A DNA stretch of 44,800 nucleotides from Phycisphaerales bacterium (GTDB taxonomy: Bacteria; Planctomycetota; Phycisphaerae; Sedimentisphaerales; Anaerobacaceae). Positions 7,261 through 16,300 of the stretch are shown here, in pieces. Where the stretch lies: the NCBI GenBank assembly GCA_020352515.1, contig CP070678.1, positions 2,428,129 to 2,472,928 on the forward strand, given 5' to 3'. Within the stretch, counting starts at the first letter, position 1, and each line of letters starts with the position of its first letter. The translations under genes were made by a program, and so were the position numbers. The notes under the pieces were generated by a model that saw nothing but the letters and a program-made list of their open reading frames with translations, made no database searches and was not told where the DNA came from.

Positions 7261-9130
7261 ACGGCTGCTGGATTTGTACAATCGTGAACTGGGGCATCTT
7301 CGCTCGATGGGTGCGGAGTTTGCGAGGGAGTTTCCGAAGATAGCCGGTCGTCTGGGCGGGCTGGATGAGTTTCAGCCGTGCCGGGATCCTTTTGTGGAGC
7401 GTCTGCTGGAGGGTTTTGCGTTTCTGGCGGCTCGTGTGCAGTTGAAGCTGAATGCGGAGTTTCCGCGTTTTGTTCAGTCGCTGCTTGAGACTGTTTATCC
7501 TCATTACCTTGCGCCGACGCCTTCGATGTGCATGGTTCGGTTTGAGCCGGATTTGGCAGAGAAGGACCTTGCGGAGGGTTTCGTGGTGGAGCGTGGGTCA
7601 TCATTCTACAGCATGCTCGGCAAGTCGGACCAGACCAGGTGTGAATATCGCACGGCTCACGATGTGACGCTTTTCCCGATCGAGATAAGCCGGGCGGATT
7701 ACTATACTCGCGAGCTGGCCTCGCTGGAGGTTCCGGAGCTGGCGGAGGTGAAGGCAGGGATTCGCATTCGAGTTCAGTCGCCGGCGGGGATCAAGATAAG
7801 TGATCTTCAGATGGACTGCCTGACGCTGCACCTGATGGGTTCGGGCGAGGTTCCGATGTATCTGTACGAGCAGTTTTTCGCGGATGCGTTGGCGGTGGTG
7901 GTTCAGCCGACGGTCAAGCCGGTACGATGGCACGAGGTTGTGGATGGCTCTGAGATCCGTCGGGTGGGATTCGCCAATGAGGAGAGGATGATTCCATACG
8001 ACGGACGGTCTTTTGACGGTTATCGTCTGTTGCAGGAGTACTTTGCGTTCCCGCAGCGGTTTATGTTCGTTGAGCTTGGTGGTCTTGGTCAGGCGTTGCG
8101 GCGGTGTGAGGGCAATGAAGTTGACATCGTAGTCCTTTTGCGAAAGGCGAATGTCAAGCTTCAGGGTGCGATCGGGGCGGATAATTTCGGTCTGTTTTGC
8201 ACACCAGCGATAAACCTGTTCGAGAAGCGGCTGGACCGGATACCCGTTTCAGACAAGTTCTTTGAATTTCACGTTGTTCCGGATCGGACGAAGGCTCAAG
8301 ATTTCGAGGTTTACCGGATTTCGCGGGTAGTAGGTTACGGGACTCGGGCGGATGAGCTTGAGGAATTTCGTCCTTTTTATCTTGCGCGTGATACCGACGG
8401 TGCGGGCTCGGAGGGATATTACGTTACGAATCGGGTGATGCGTGCGATGTCGGAGGGGGCGAAGGTTCGTGGGCGGAGGTCGCAAAGCTATTCCGGGAGC
8501 GAGGTGTACATATCTCTGGTTGATTCAACGGCCGCTCCTTACAGCGCCGAGGTGAAGCAGCTTGGCGTCGAGGCGCTGTGCACGAACCGGGATTTGCCGC
8601 TTCACATGCCGGTGGGTTTGGAGAGCTCGGACTTTACGGCGGACAAGGCGGCGCCTTGCGTGGCGATTCGATGTGTGGGCAGCCCGACATCACCGCGGCC
8701 CTCGCATGCGGAGGGCGAGATCGGCTGGCGGATCATCAATCATTTGGCGCTGAATTATCTTTCAATCGTTGATACAGACGCCCGGGAGGGCGCGTCGGCT
8801 CTTCGGGATATTCTTCGGCTTTACAGTGACCGGGGCGATTTGCAGACAGGCAAGCAGATCGAGGGGGTCAAGTCGGTCAGTTGCGCGCCCGTGACCCGGA
8901 GAATCCTGTCCCGTGGCTCTATCGGGTTTGCCCGCGGGCTTGAGGTTACCGTGAGCCTGGAAGAGGCTGCGTTCGAGGGCAGCGGCGTTTTTCTGCTGGG
9001 GGCGGTTCTGGAGCAGTTCTTTGCGAAATATGTTTCGATCAATTCCTTCACGGAGACGGTGGTCAAGACGGTGGAACGTGGAGAGATAATGCGATGGAAG
9101 AAGAGAGACGGGCTGCGGTCGATTCTTTAG
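7253..9130 (+). CDS. tssF: T6SS baseplate protein TssF
   Basis: TssF forms the baseplate wedge together with TssG, TssE and TssK. The 625-residue protein has the hallmark N-terminus LLDLYNRELGHLR then GAEFAREFPKIAGRLG. Further on are RFVQSLLETVYPHYLAPTPSM and the RLLQEYFAFPQRFMFVEL segment near residue 260. The start is a GTG at 7253 overlapping the tssE stop; it matches the conserved N-terminus exactly, and no ATG is available nearby. Its 3' end overlaps tssG by 37 bases. Length and domain order are normal. Confidence 0.96.
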   Translation: MDRRLLDLYNRELGHLRSMGAEFAREFPKIAGRLGGLDEFQPCRDPFVERLLEGFAFLAARVQLKLNAEFPRFVQSLLETVYPHYLAPTPSMCMVRFEPDLAEKDLAEGFVVERGSSFYSMLGKSDQTRCEYRTAHDVTLFPIEISRADYYTRELASLEVPELAEVKAGIRIRVQSPAGIKISDLQMDCLTLHLMGSGEVPMYLYEQFFADALAVVVQPTVKPVRWHEVVDGSEIRRVGFANEERMIPYDGRSFDGYRLLQEYFAFPQRFMFVELGGLGQALRRCEGNEVDIVVLLRKANVKLQGAIGADNFGLFCTPAINLFEKRLDRIPVSDKFFEFHVVPDRTKAQDFEVYRISRVVGYGTRADELEEFRPFYLARDTDGAGSEGYYVTNRVMRAMSEGAKVRGRRSQSYSGSEVYISLVDSTAAPYSAEVKQLGVEALCTNRDLPLHMPVGLESSDFTADKAAPCVAIRCVGSPTSPRPSHAEGEIGWRIINHLALNYLSIVDTDAREGASALRDILRLYSDRGDLQTGKQIEGVKSVSCAPVTRRILSRGSIGFARGLEVTVSLEEAAFEGSGVFLLGAVLEQFFAKYVSINSFTETVVKTVERGEIMRWKKRDGLRSIL

Positions 9131-10113
9131 CACGTTCGCTTTCGGCCCGGCCCTACGAGTACGATTTCTTCCAGGCGGTCCGTCGGATAGAGTGCGTTCA
9201 GTCGCATCTTCCGCTGGTGGGGCACTCTCAGCGGCCGCAGGAGGATGCGGTGCGTTTTCGCCAGAGGGTTTCGATGGAGTTTTGCCCGGCGTCTGTGGCG
9301 GGATTCGAGGGTGGTGATGAGGCGCGGGCGGCGCGGATGGCGGTGAACTTTTTCGGTCTGTTAGGCACAAACGGGCCGATGCCGCTTCCGATAACCGAGT
9401 ATGTGTACGACCGGCTGCACAATCACGGGGACAGGTCGCCGGCGAAGTTTCTGGATATATTCGATCATCGGATGATATCTCTTTTCTACCGGGCGTGGGC
9501 CTGCAACCAGCAGACTGTCAGCCATGATCGCAAAGAGGAGGACCGGTTCGCGGTCTATATCGGCAGCCTTTTCGGGATCGGGCAGAGTTCGCTGCGTGAG
9601 AGAGACAGGGTTCCGGATGTTGCGAAACTTCACTACAGCGGTCGGCTGGCGTGCCCGACGAAGAACGCCGAGGGTCTTCGGTCGATATTGCGTGACTACT
9701 TCGGGATACCGGCGGCGATAGATGAGTTCGTGGGGCAGTGGATTAGCCTTGCGGAGGAGCACCGGTGCAAAATGGGCTCTTCCCGGGATAATGGTACGGT
9801 TGGATCGACGTTGATCGTAGGTTCCTGCTTCTGGGAGTGCCAGCAGAAATTCCGGATCAAGTTGGGGCCGATGAATCTGGCGGACTATGAGCGGATGCTT
9901 CCGGGAGGCGACAGCATCCGTCGGCTTGTGGGATGGGTTAGAAATTACGTTGGCGACCAGTTTGGCTGGGAGCTTCAGTTGATATTGGCCGCGAGTGAAG
10001 TTCCCTGTACACAACTCGGTAAGATCGGTCAGTTGGGCTGGTCGACTTGGCTGAGCAGCAAGAAGTTCGAGGAGGATGCGGATGACCTGACGCTGAGAAA
10101 CCTGGTGGCTTAG
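9094..10113 (+). CDS. tssG: T6SS baseplate protein TssG
   Basis: TssG is the second wedge component; two TssF and one TssG associate per wedge in characterised systems. The 339-residue product shows the family N-terminus RPYEYDFFQAVRRIE at residues 19-33. It also has VNFFGLLGTNGPMPLPITEYVYDR near residues 88-111, a segment typical of TssG, and DIFDHRMISLFYRAW near residue 123. The ATG at 9094 follows GGAGAG inside the end of tssF. After its stop the operon has a 133-base gap holding two short hairpins and a near direct repeat, before the next gene. Confidence 0.95.
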   Translation: MEEERRAAVDSLARSLSARPYEYDFFQAVRRIECVQSHLPLVGHSQRPQEDAVRFRQRVSMEFCPASVAGFEGGDEARAARMAVNFFGLLGTNGPMPLPITEYVYDRLHNHGDRSPAKFLDIFDHRMISLFYRAWACNQQTVSHDRKEEDRFAVYIGSLFGIGQSSLRERDRVPDVAKLHYSGRLACPTKNAEGLRSILRDYFGIPAAIDEFVGQWISLAEEHRCKMGSSRDNGTVGSTLIVGSCFWECQQKFRIKLGPMNLADYERMLPGGDSIRRLVGWVRNYVGDQFGWELQLILAASEVPCTQLGKIGQLGWSTWLSSKKFEEDADDLTLRNLVA

Positions 10114-10119
10114 GGCAGG

Positions 10120-10138
10120 GCCGGCACGGTCGGCCGGC
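10120..10138 (+). repeat. GC-rich hairpin after tssG
   Basis: Two GCCGGC arms (10120-10125 and 10133-10138) flank a 7-base loop right after the tssG stop. No T-run follows, so it is more likely an mRNA processing or stability element than a terminator. Confidence 0.3.
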
Positions 10139-10164
10139 ATGATAAACATATTCGGGCGGATAAT

Positions 10165-10214
10165 TGTCTTTGACAAGGCGGAAAGAGCTGCAAATAATAG
10201 TCTTTGTTAAGACG
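10165..10214 (+). repeat. near direct repeat with small dyads upstream of the TagH-like gene
   Basis: Two 16-base units begin at 10165 and 10199 and match at 12 of 16 positions around a shared GTCTTTG core. Each unit also has a small internal dyad (TTGTC/GACAA and GTCTT/AAGAC). They are 34 bases apart, roughly three helical turns, which would suit a pair of operator half-sites. Confidence 0.25.
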
Positions 10215-10246
10215 TCGTGGTTTAGTTTGGGGAGGAATTGAACGGT

Positions 10247-11173
10247 ATGGCTACAGGCGGTAGTGAAACGTTGGAAGACCGTGTACTGGAGACGGCAAAC
10301 CGTTTGCGTCTGATCCAGGTTGATTTTGCGGATCAAAGCGAGCAGACGAGGCGGGACTATCTGTCGGAACAGGTTGAAGTGGCGTTAAAGGGCATCCTGC
10401 CGGAAGAGCGGAGAGAGTTTCTGGAGAGACTGGCGAGCAGATTTCCGACGGGCAGCGCCGGCGTGCATGCTGGTGGCGACGTGGTCGAGGGCGGGTCGGT
10501 CGGCGGGCCGGACGTGCTGAGGGACACGGTTTTGATTGTTCGAAGCCTGGTGGAGGTTGCATCGGAGCTTACGCAGGAGCAACAAGAGCTTGTCCTTGGC
10601 GCCGTTGGGCCTTCCGGCGGCGTGCCGTCGGGCGGGGCGGACTTGAGCATTGAGGTGCTTGAGGCGGTGAGAGCGAAGCTCAAGCTCCGGCCTGAGGTTT
10701 CTATCAACGGGGGCCGGCTTTCGCAGGTGCTTGTTCCCTTAGTGGAGTTTGTTTGCAAGCTCGATCCTCTGGTGTGGAACATGTGGCGGACACTGTCGCC
10801 GCGGTCGGGTGTACGGAGGTCCGGCAATCTCGGGCAAAGCATGGGGCAGTATTCGTCGGGCGAGGCCGAGGTTTCTCTGGAGCAGGTGGAGGAGGCTCTG
10901 AAGCATTTGCAGCGTCTGACGGCGGCGGTGATTACGGCTGTTGGGCGGGTAGGCGGGCAGTTTGCCAAGAGTCATCTGGCGAAGTATTCGCCTTCGGAGA
11001 TTTCGGCTCTGGTAAAGATGGAGCGTGGGAGCGTTCTGGTGAGCCACGAGGTGAAATGCTGGCGGAAATATCAGGAACTTGCCGATACGCTAAACGAGGA
11101 CTCCATCGATACGGAAGTTAGAAAGGCGATAGTTGACTACGTGGAATCTTTGGTGAAAGGGATGGGCCGGTGA
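10247..11173 (+). CDS. T6SS-associated protein resembling the C-terminal domain of TagH, without FHA domain
   Basis: The 308-residue cytoplasmic protein has no signal peptide or membrane segment. Its last ~130 residues include VSLEQVEEALKHLQRL, then HLAKYSPSEISALV, then CWRKYQELADTL (from Cys271) and a final acidic helix. In TagH (FHA-domain T6SS proteins) the C-terminal domain has a similar pattern: a helix carrying a PxxL-type motif, then a CWxxYxxL helix and a short acidic tail. The likeness is by eye and moderate. The N-terminal half (ETLEDRVLETANRLR onward) has no FHA fold signature. GGAGG at 10231 supports ATG 10247; the TTG at 10238 is too close to the site. It sits between tssG and tssK, so a baseplate or regulatory-adaptor role is inferred. 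Confidence 0.6.
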   Translation: MATGGSETLEDRVLETANRLRLIQVDFADQSEQTRRDYLSEQVEVALKGILPEERREFLERLASRFPTGSAGVHAGGDVVEGGSVGGPDVLRDTVLIVRSLVEVASELTQEQQELVLGAVGPSGGVPSGGADLSIEVLEAVRAKLKLRPEVSINGGRLSQVLVPLVEFVCKLDPLVWNMWRTLSPRSGVRRSGNLGQSMGQYSSGEAEVSLEQVEEALKHLQRLTAAVITAVGRVGGQFAKSHLAKYSPSEISALVKMERGSVLVSHEVKCWRKYQELADTLNEDSIDTEVRKAIVDYVESLVKGMGR

Positions 11174-11195
11174 TGTTGGTACAGGGGAAGAGTCT

Positions 11196-12581
11196 ATGAC
11201 AATAAAGGGCCAGGTACATTGGTGTGAGGGTTTGTTTCTTCAGCCTCATCATCTTCAGTCGATGCAAAGGGATATTCTGGAGCGGTTCACGAGGCACCGG
11301 CGGCTCTCGTGGTACTATCCTTACGGTCTGATAGAGGCTCGTGTTTCGGACGACCAGCTTGAGAACATGCGGGTGTCGTTCGACAGGCTTCGTGTGATAA
11401 TGCCGAGCGGGCTGGAGGTGAATGTGGGCGAGAATGCTACGCTTGGCTCTCTGGATATCAAGGAGGCGTTTTCGTCGGGGGGCGGTGCGCTGACGGTCAG
11501 CCTCGGTGTGCCGGTTTGGTCGGCGTCCCAGGGCAACGTGGTGGAGAGGGGCTCGTCCGAGGACTGGCGGGTTAAGCGGATGTATCGTGTCGAGGAGGTT
11601 CAGCGGCCGGACGAGAATACGGGCGAGAACGCTCAGCCGATTCTGGTTCGGCAGATAAACGCGCGTCTGCTTCTTGAGACGGACGACCGTTCGGACCTGG
11701 AGGTTCTGCCGGTTCTGCGGATAGTCCATGCGGCGGGTGAGGAGGTGGGGCTTCCGCGGCGTGACCCGGCGTTTATTCCGGCGTGTTTGCTGATCAGCGG
11801 CTCGCCGGTGCTTGCCGAGCTGGTGCGTGACTTAACGAACCAGGTAATGGCGAGCCGGAACGAGCTGGTTGTGCAGATTAACCGGGGGGGCTTTAGCGTT
11901 GACGCCATGCGCGGAGTCCAGTTCGAGCAGATGCTGCGTTTGCGGACGCTGAATCATTTCAGTGCGAGCCTGGGGTCTCTGATAAAGGCCCCCGGCGGCG
12001 TGACGCCGTTCGAGGTGTACGTTGAGCTAAGAGAGCTGCTTGCCGAGTTAGCGGCGCTCCGCCCGGAAAGAGACCAGGCAGAGGTTGTGGAATACGATCA
12101 CGACAACCCGGCGATTTGCTTCAATGAGCTTTCGAGCAGGATTCGGGGATTGCTTAAGGGCGCGGTTGCGGCGAGATTTCTGAAGGTTCCGTTTACGATG
12201 GACCGGGAGCAAAACATACTTGTTGCGACGCTGGACGACGAGGCGTTGTCGCTTCCGAACGAGTACTTTCTGGCGATCAAGACGAAGCAGGATCCGTCGG
12301 AGCTGGCGAAGCTGGTGCTGGATCGTGACAAGTTCAAGCTGATGCCGCTGAGTCTTGCAAATCAGCGGATTTTCGGGGTGCAGCTTGCGCGGGAGCTGTA
12401 TCCGCCGGTTGAGCTTCCGGCACAGGTCGGTCTTCATTATTTTCGAGTGGTTCGGGCCGAGAGCGCGAGGATGTGGGAGCGGATAAAGCAGGAGAGGGCG
12501 GTTGCGGTCAGGTGGCCGGGTATTGAATCTTCCGATTACGACGTCACGCTGTATATGACTGTTCCGGATACGGAGGCGTAG
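11196..12581 (+). CDS. tssK: T6SS baseplate-membrane adaptor TssK
   Basis: TssK trimers join the baseplate wedges to the TssL/TssM membrane complex. The 461-residue product begins with the family signature VHWCEGLFLQPHHLQ at residues 7-21, followed by RDILERFTRH. It retains the mid-protein segment RDLTNQVMASRNELVVQ and a FEVYVELRELLAELAAL helix. The C-terminal domain includes FGVQLARELYPPVELPAQVGLHYF and then VTLYMTVPD near the end. The ATG follows GGGGAAGAG. The stop lies 3 bases before the tssL start, so the two are tightly coupled. Confidence 0.97.
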   Translation: MTIKGQVHWCEGLFLQPHHLQSMQRDILERFTRHRRLSWYYPYGLIEARVSDDQLENMRVSFDRLRVIMPSGLEVNVGENATLGSLDIKEAFSSGGGALTVSLGVPVWSASQGNVVERGSSEDWRVKRMYRVEEVQRPDENTGENAQPILVRQINARLLLETDDRSDLEVLPVLRIVHAAGEEVGLPRRDPAFIPACLLISGSPVLAELVRDLTNQVMASRNELVVQINRGGFSVDAMRGVQFEQMLRLRTLNHFSASLGSLIKAPGGVTPFEVYVELRELLAELAALRPERDQAEVVEYDHDNPAICFNELSSRIRGLLKGAVAARFLKVPFTMDREQNILVATLDDEALSLPNEYFLAIKTKQDPSELAKLVLDRDKFKLMPLSLANQRIFGVQLARELYPPVELPAQVGLHYFRVVRAESARMWERIKQERAVAVRWPGIESSDYDVTLYMTVPDTEA

Positions 12582-12584
12582 GAG

Positions 12585-13298
12585 ATGACACTTCCAGAAT
12601 TGTGTGAGCCGTTCTTTCAGTATGTCTGCCGGCTGAGCCGGTCGTCGCGGATGGGCTGTGACATTGAGATGGACGTTGCCCGCAACGACATAAAGAGGCT
12701 TCTGGCGGAGATGAAGGCGGGTGCGTCCGGTTCGACGGAGCTGGCCAGTCAGTACGAGAAGATTGAGCTGCCTTTGATTTTCTTCGTTGATTTCATGGTT
12801 AAGGAGAGCAAGCTGAAGTTTGCGTACGATTGGCAGGAGCTGGCTCGCGAGAGAGGCGAGCTGGCGGGTGACGAGAAGTTTTTCGACCTTCTGGATGCTG
12901 AGCTGGCGGAGACGGGGGAGGCGACGACCGAAAGGCTGGTGATCTACTATGCGTGCATAGGCCTGGGGTTTACGGGGATTTACACGGGTCAGCCGGACAA
13001 TCTGCAGAGGCTTATGTCGAGGATCGGGGCGCGTGTTTCGCGGATGGTTGACGCGGACGAGAAGGCCTATATTTGTCCGGAGGCATACGAGCATGTGGAC
13101 ACGAGGGATTTCGTGGAGCCTCCCGGGACAAAACTTGTCGGGATCGGCATAGTGCTTGTGGGTCTTATTATAGTGTGGGCGGCCGCGTACCTGTTTCTTT
13201 TTATCCGGACTTCGGGCAAGGTTTCGAGATCGCTGGACACAATAATCGACTATCAGACTTCGGCGGCGGTTGAGCCGGCCGGAGGCGGCGAGAAGTAG
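12585..13298 (+). CDS. tssL: T6SS inner-membrane protein TssL (DotU/IcmH family)
   Basis: TssL anchors the baseplate to the inner membrane. The 237-residue protein has the DotU cytoplasmic domain, with the FVDFMVKESKLKFAYDWQ motif near residue 67 and the FFDLLD segment near residue 105. A single C-terminal transmembrane helix spans about residues 183-206, and a 30-residue tail faces the periplasm. There is no OmpA-like peptidoglycan-binding extension, which some TssL have. The ATG has GGAG directly upstream, overlapping the region of the tssK stop. tssM follows after 19 bases. Confidence 0.93.
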   Translation: MTLPELCEPFFQYVCRLSRSSRMGCDIEMDVARNDIKRLLAEMKAGASGSTELASQYEKIELPLIFFVDFMVKESKLKFAYDWQELARERGELAGDEKFFDLLDAELAETGEATTERLVIYYACIGLGFTGIYTGQPDNLQRLMSRIGARVSRMVDADEKAYICPEAYEHVDTRDFVEPPGTKLVGIGIVLVGLIIVWAAAYLFLFIRTSGKVSRSLDTIIDYQTSAAVEPAGGGEK

Positions 13299-13317
13299 CA
13301 GAGAATGGATTGCTGAT

Positions 13318-16300
13318 ATGAGCCCTGGGATTTCAACATTTACGAATCTACCGACTCCCATCAAGGTCGGCGTTCTGCTGGTATCGGGGGCGGGTATTAC
13401 GACGGTACTGTACACGATCTTCGGAGGTCAGCTTCTGTGGATTTTGCCTCTTGGGATTGCGGTGGTGGCTCTTCTTGTTTTCCTTTACCTGCGGTTGTTG
13501 AAGCTGTGGAGGAAGCGGAAGGCCGCTCCGATGGAGCGTGGCGTGATCGCGAACACTTCGTCGACTCCCGAGGGCATCAGCGCCGCGGCGCACATGGCCA
13601 GGCTCGACGATCTTCGGAAGAAATTCGAGGACGGCGTTCAGAAGTTCCATGCGGCGGGCAAGAGCCTGTACAATTTTCCGTGGTACATGATCGTTGGCGA
13701 GCCGGGTTCCGGCAAGACGGAGGCGATACGGCACTGCAACATAGGCTTTCCTCCGGGCCTTCAGGACCAGTTTCAGGGGGCCGGCGGCACTCTGAACATG
13801 AACTGGTGGTTTACGGATCATGCGGTGATACTCGATACGGCCGGGCGTCTGATGTTCGATGAGGTAGATACGGGCGGTTCGAGCGAGTGGAAGGAGTTTC
13901 TGAAGCTTTTGAAGAAGTCGAGGCCGCGGTGTCCGGTGAACGGTGTATTTCTGGTGATACCTGCCGACAGTCTGATTAAGGACACATCGGACGAGATCGA
14001 GCGTAAGGCGTCGAAGATTGCGCGGCAGTTCGATGTTATCCAGAGGACTCTGGACGTTCGATTTCCCGTGTTCGTTGTGATTACCAAGAGCGACCTGCTC
14101 AACGGATTCCGGGACTTTTTCGACAACCTCACCGATCCACAGCTCCAGCACCAGATACTGGGGTGGTCGAACCCGGAGCCTCTGGACAATCCGTACAATC
14201 CCGATTTCGTCCGGCGTCACCTGGAGACGATTCAGGGACGTCTTTTCAGGCGCAGGCTGGCGCTTTTGCAGGAAGTGATGTCTGATGAGCCCGGTGTCGA
14301 GAAGACTCGTGCGGCGGACACTCTTTACGCTTTTCCTCAGAGTCTGGCGAAGATAGCTCCTCGTATGGCTCGTTATCTTGAGCTAATTTTCAGCGTGGGC
14401 AGCCAGTGGTCTTGCAAGCCTCTGTTTTTCCGGGGCATTTATTTCACCAGTTCGATGCGAGAGGGCTCTGCGCTTGACGAGGATTTGGCCGAATCGATAG
14501 GTGTTCCGGTGGATTCTCTTCCTGACGGCCGGGTATGGGAGCGTGACAGGGCATATTTCCTGAGGGACCTTTTCGTAAAGAAGGTTTTCCGGGAAAAGGG
14601 GCTGGTGACTCATGCGACGAACGCAAAGAAGCTTCATTCCCGGCGGAAGGCCGTGGTATTAATTTCGGGCATAGCGGCAGTTGTGCTGGTGTTGTTTTTC
14701 ACCATTTTCTCGGCAATCAGCTATCGCAGGAGCATAGGCGATCTGGAGGATTACCTTGTCGATCTTGCGGGCCTGGTTGCGCCGTCTCGTGCGGGCGCGA
14801 AGGTTGGCGCTCTGCGAGTTTTGGAACCTGACGTCGCCGATAGATACAAGTATTTCGGCCCGGCGGGTGTGGGGACTTCGAGGATTCCGTCAGATGTCAA
14901 CAGGGCTGATGTTTCGGCGAGGCTTGCGGATACGGTTTACCAATGGGAGTCGAAGGGCAGGCGTTGGATTTTCAAGCTGGCCGAGAAGTACGCACGGCGC
15001 ATCACGGCGGAGAAGCTGCGCCGAGCGCAGGGGGCTATATATGAGATAGGCGTTCTTGAGCCGTTTGTTGATGCGGCGTGCAACATCATGGTTTCACGGA
15101 GCGAGGAGACTTGGGACCCGGAGCGTGATCCGAATGTTCTGGTGCAGCTTGTGAGGTTGGCGGCGGGCAAACCGCTCGGGGAAGAAGAATTGTATTCGGA
15201 GCGGACATTGCTCGAGCCTTTTTTCAGTTACGTCGGTGAGAACCGGCCTCCGCGTGCGGACTGGGGGGTTCTTCATGAGCCTCTCGGGAGGATTTACGGT
15301 GACGCGTGGCCCTGGCCACCGCCGAGTTTGAGGAACGACCCGAACCTTCAGAGTGCGATAGAGACGGGTGTGTCATGTTTCATCGGGCGGCGTGGGGGCG
15401 GCGGCCTGGCGGACATCAGAAGGTTGGAAGGGGTCCTTAGGCGGTTCGACGATGCCGAGCAGGGCGTTCTTACTTTCCTGGAGGATGCATGTGATCTCAA
15501 AGTGGAGGAGCTTCTGATCGACGAGCGGTGGGAGGCGTTTGTGGGCGACTGGAACAGCCGGTACGCACTTCTGAGTGAGGCTTTCGATAGTATCGGGAAC
15601 GAGGCGAATGCTCTCGACGAGCAAGGATCGCTTGTAAAGCTTTGGGAGAGGAGGGCGAATGAAGTTCGCTCGGATGTCAACGAGAATTACGATTTGCTGC
15701 TGAGGGAGATGCAGGACGTCAATGAGAGTCCTTTCCTGGGCGGCATTCGGACGACGCTTGAAGAGGCGCGGGCACGGCAGATACAGAGTCTGACCGAGGG
15801 CGACGAGGACCTGGAGCGGTTTGACAAGGATTTCTGGGCGGGCGCCGGGGGGCGGCATTTGTACGCGATGCGTTTTGAGATGTACTCGAGAGCCAACGAT
15901 CACCTTGAAGAGGTGGCGGAGATAGCAAATATCGCCGAAGTTCGCGGGGCAATCGACAAAGTAAAGGTAGGCGCCCGTGCGACAGCCGCAGAAATGGCGG
16001 AGCTTTTGAAGGTGGCGGATGGGACATTCCGCTTCGTGGAGGCATCAAAGGGATGCTCGGTGGTGATCGGCTTCGGCGAACAGAGGCAGATTCACCGCAT
16101 CGTCCAGCGCGGATTGGCTGTGGCTCCGAAGAGCATAGCTGCAATTGGCGAGGAGGTTGCGCGCAGGGCGAGCTGGGCCAGGCCGGGCGTTCCGGCTGAG
16201 ATTGTCGCGAGCGGAAAGAGATACGATCCGAACGGTGCGGCCGGGGTGTTCGAGGGGTGGAAGCTGCTTGGGGACGCTCTGAAAACGGAGCCTTACAATT

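Noticed and set aside
12048..13415. 455-residue minus-strand open frame opposite tssK and tssL
   Set aside because: Long only because of high GC content and codon bias on the other strand; basic, repetitive composition and no motifs.
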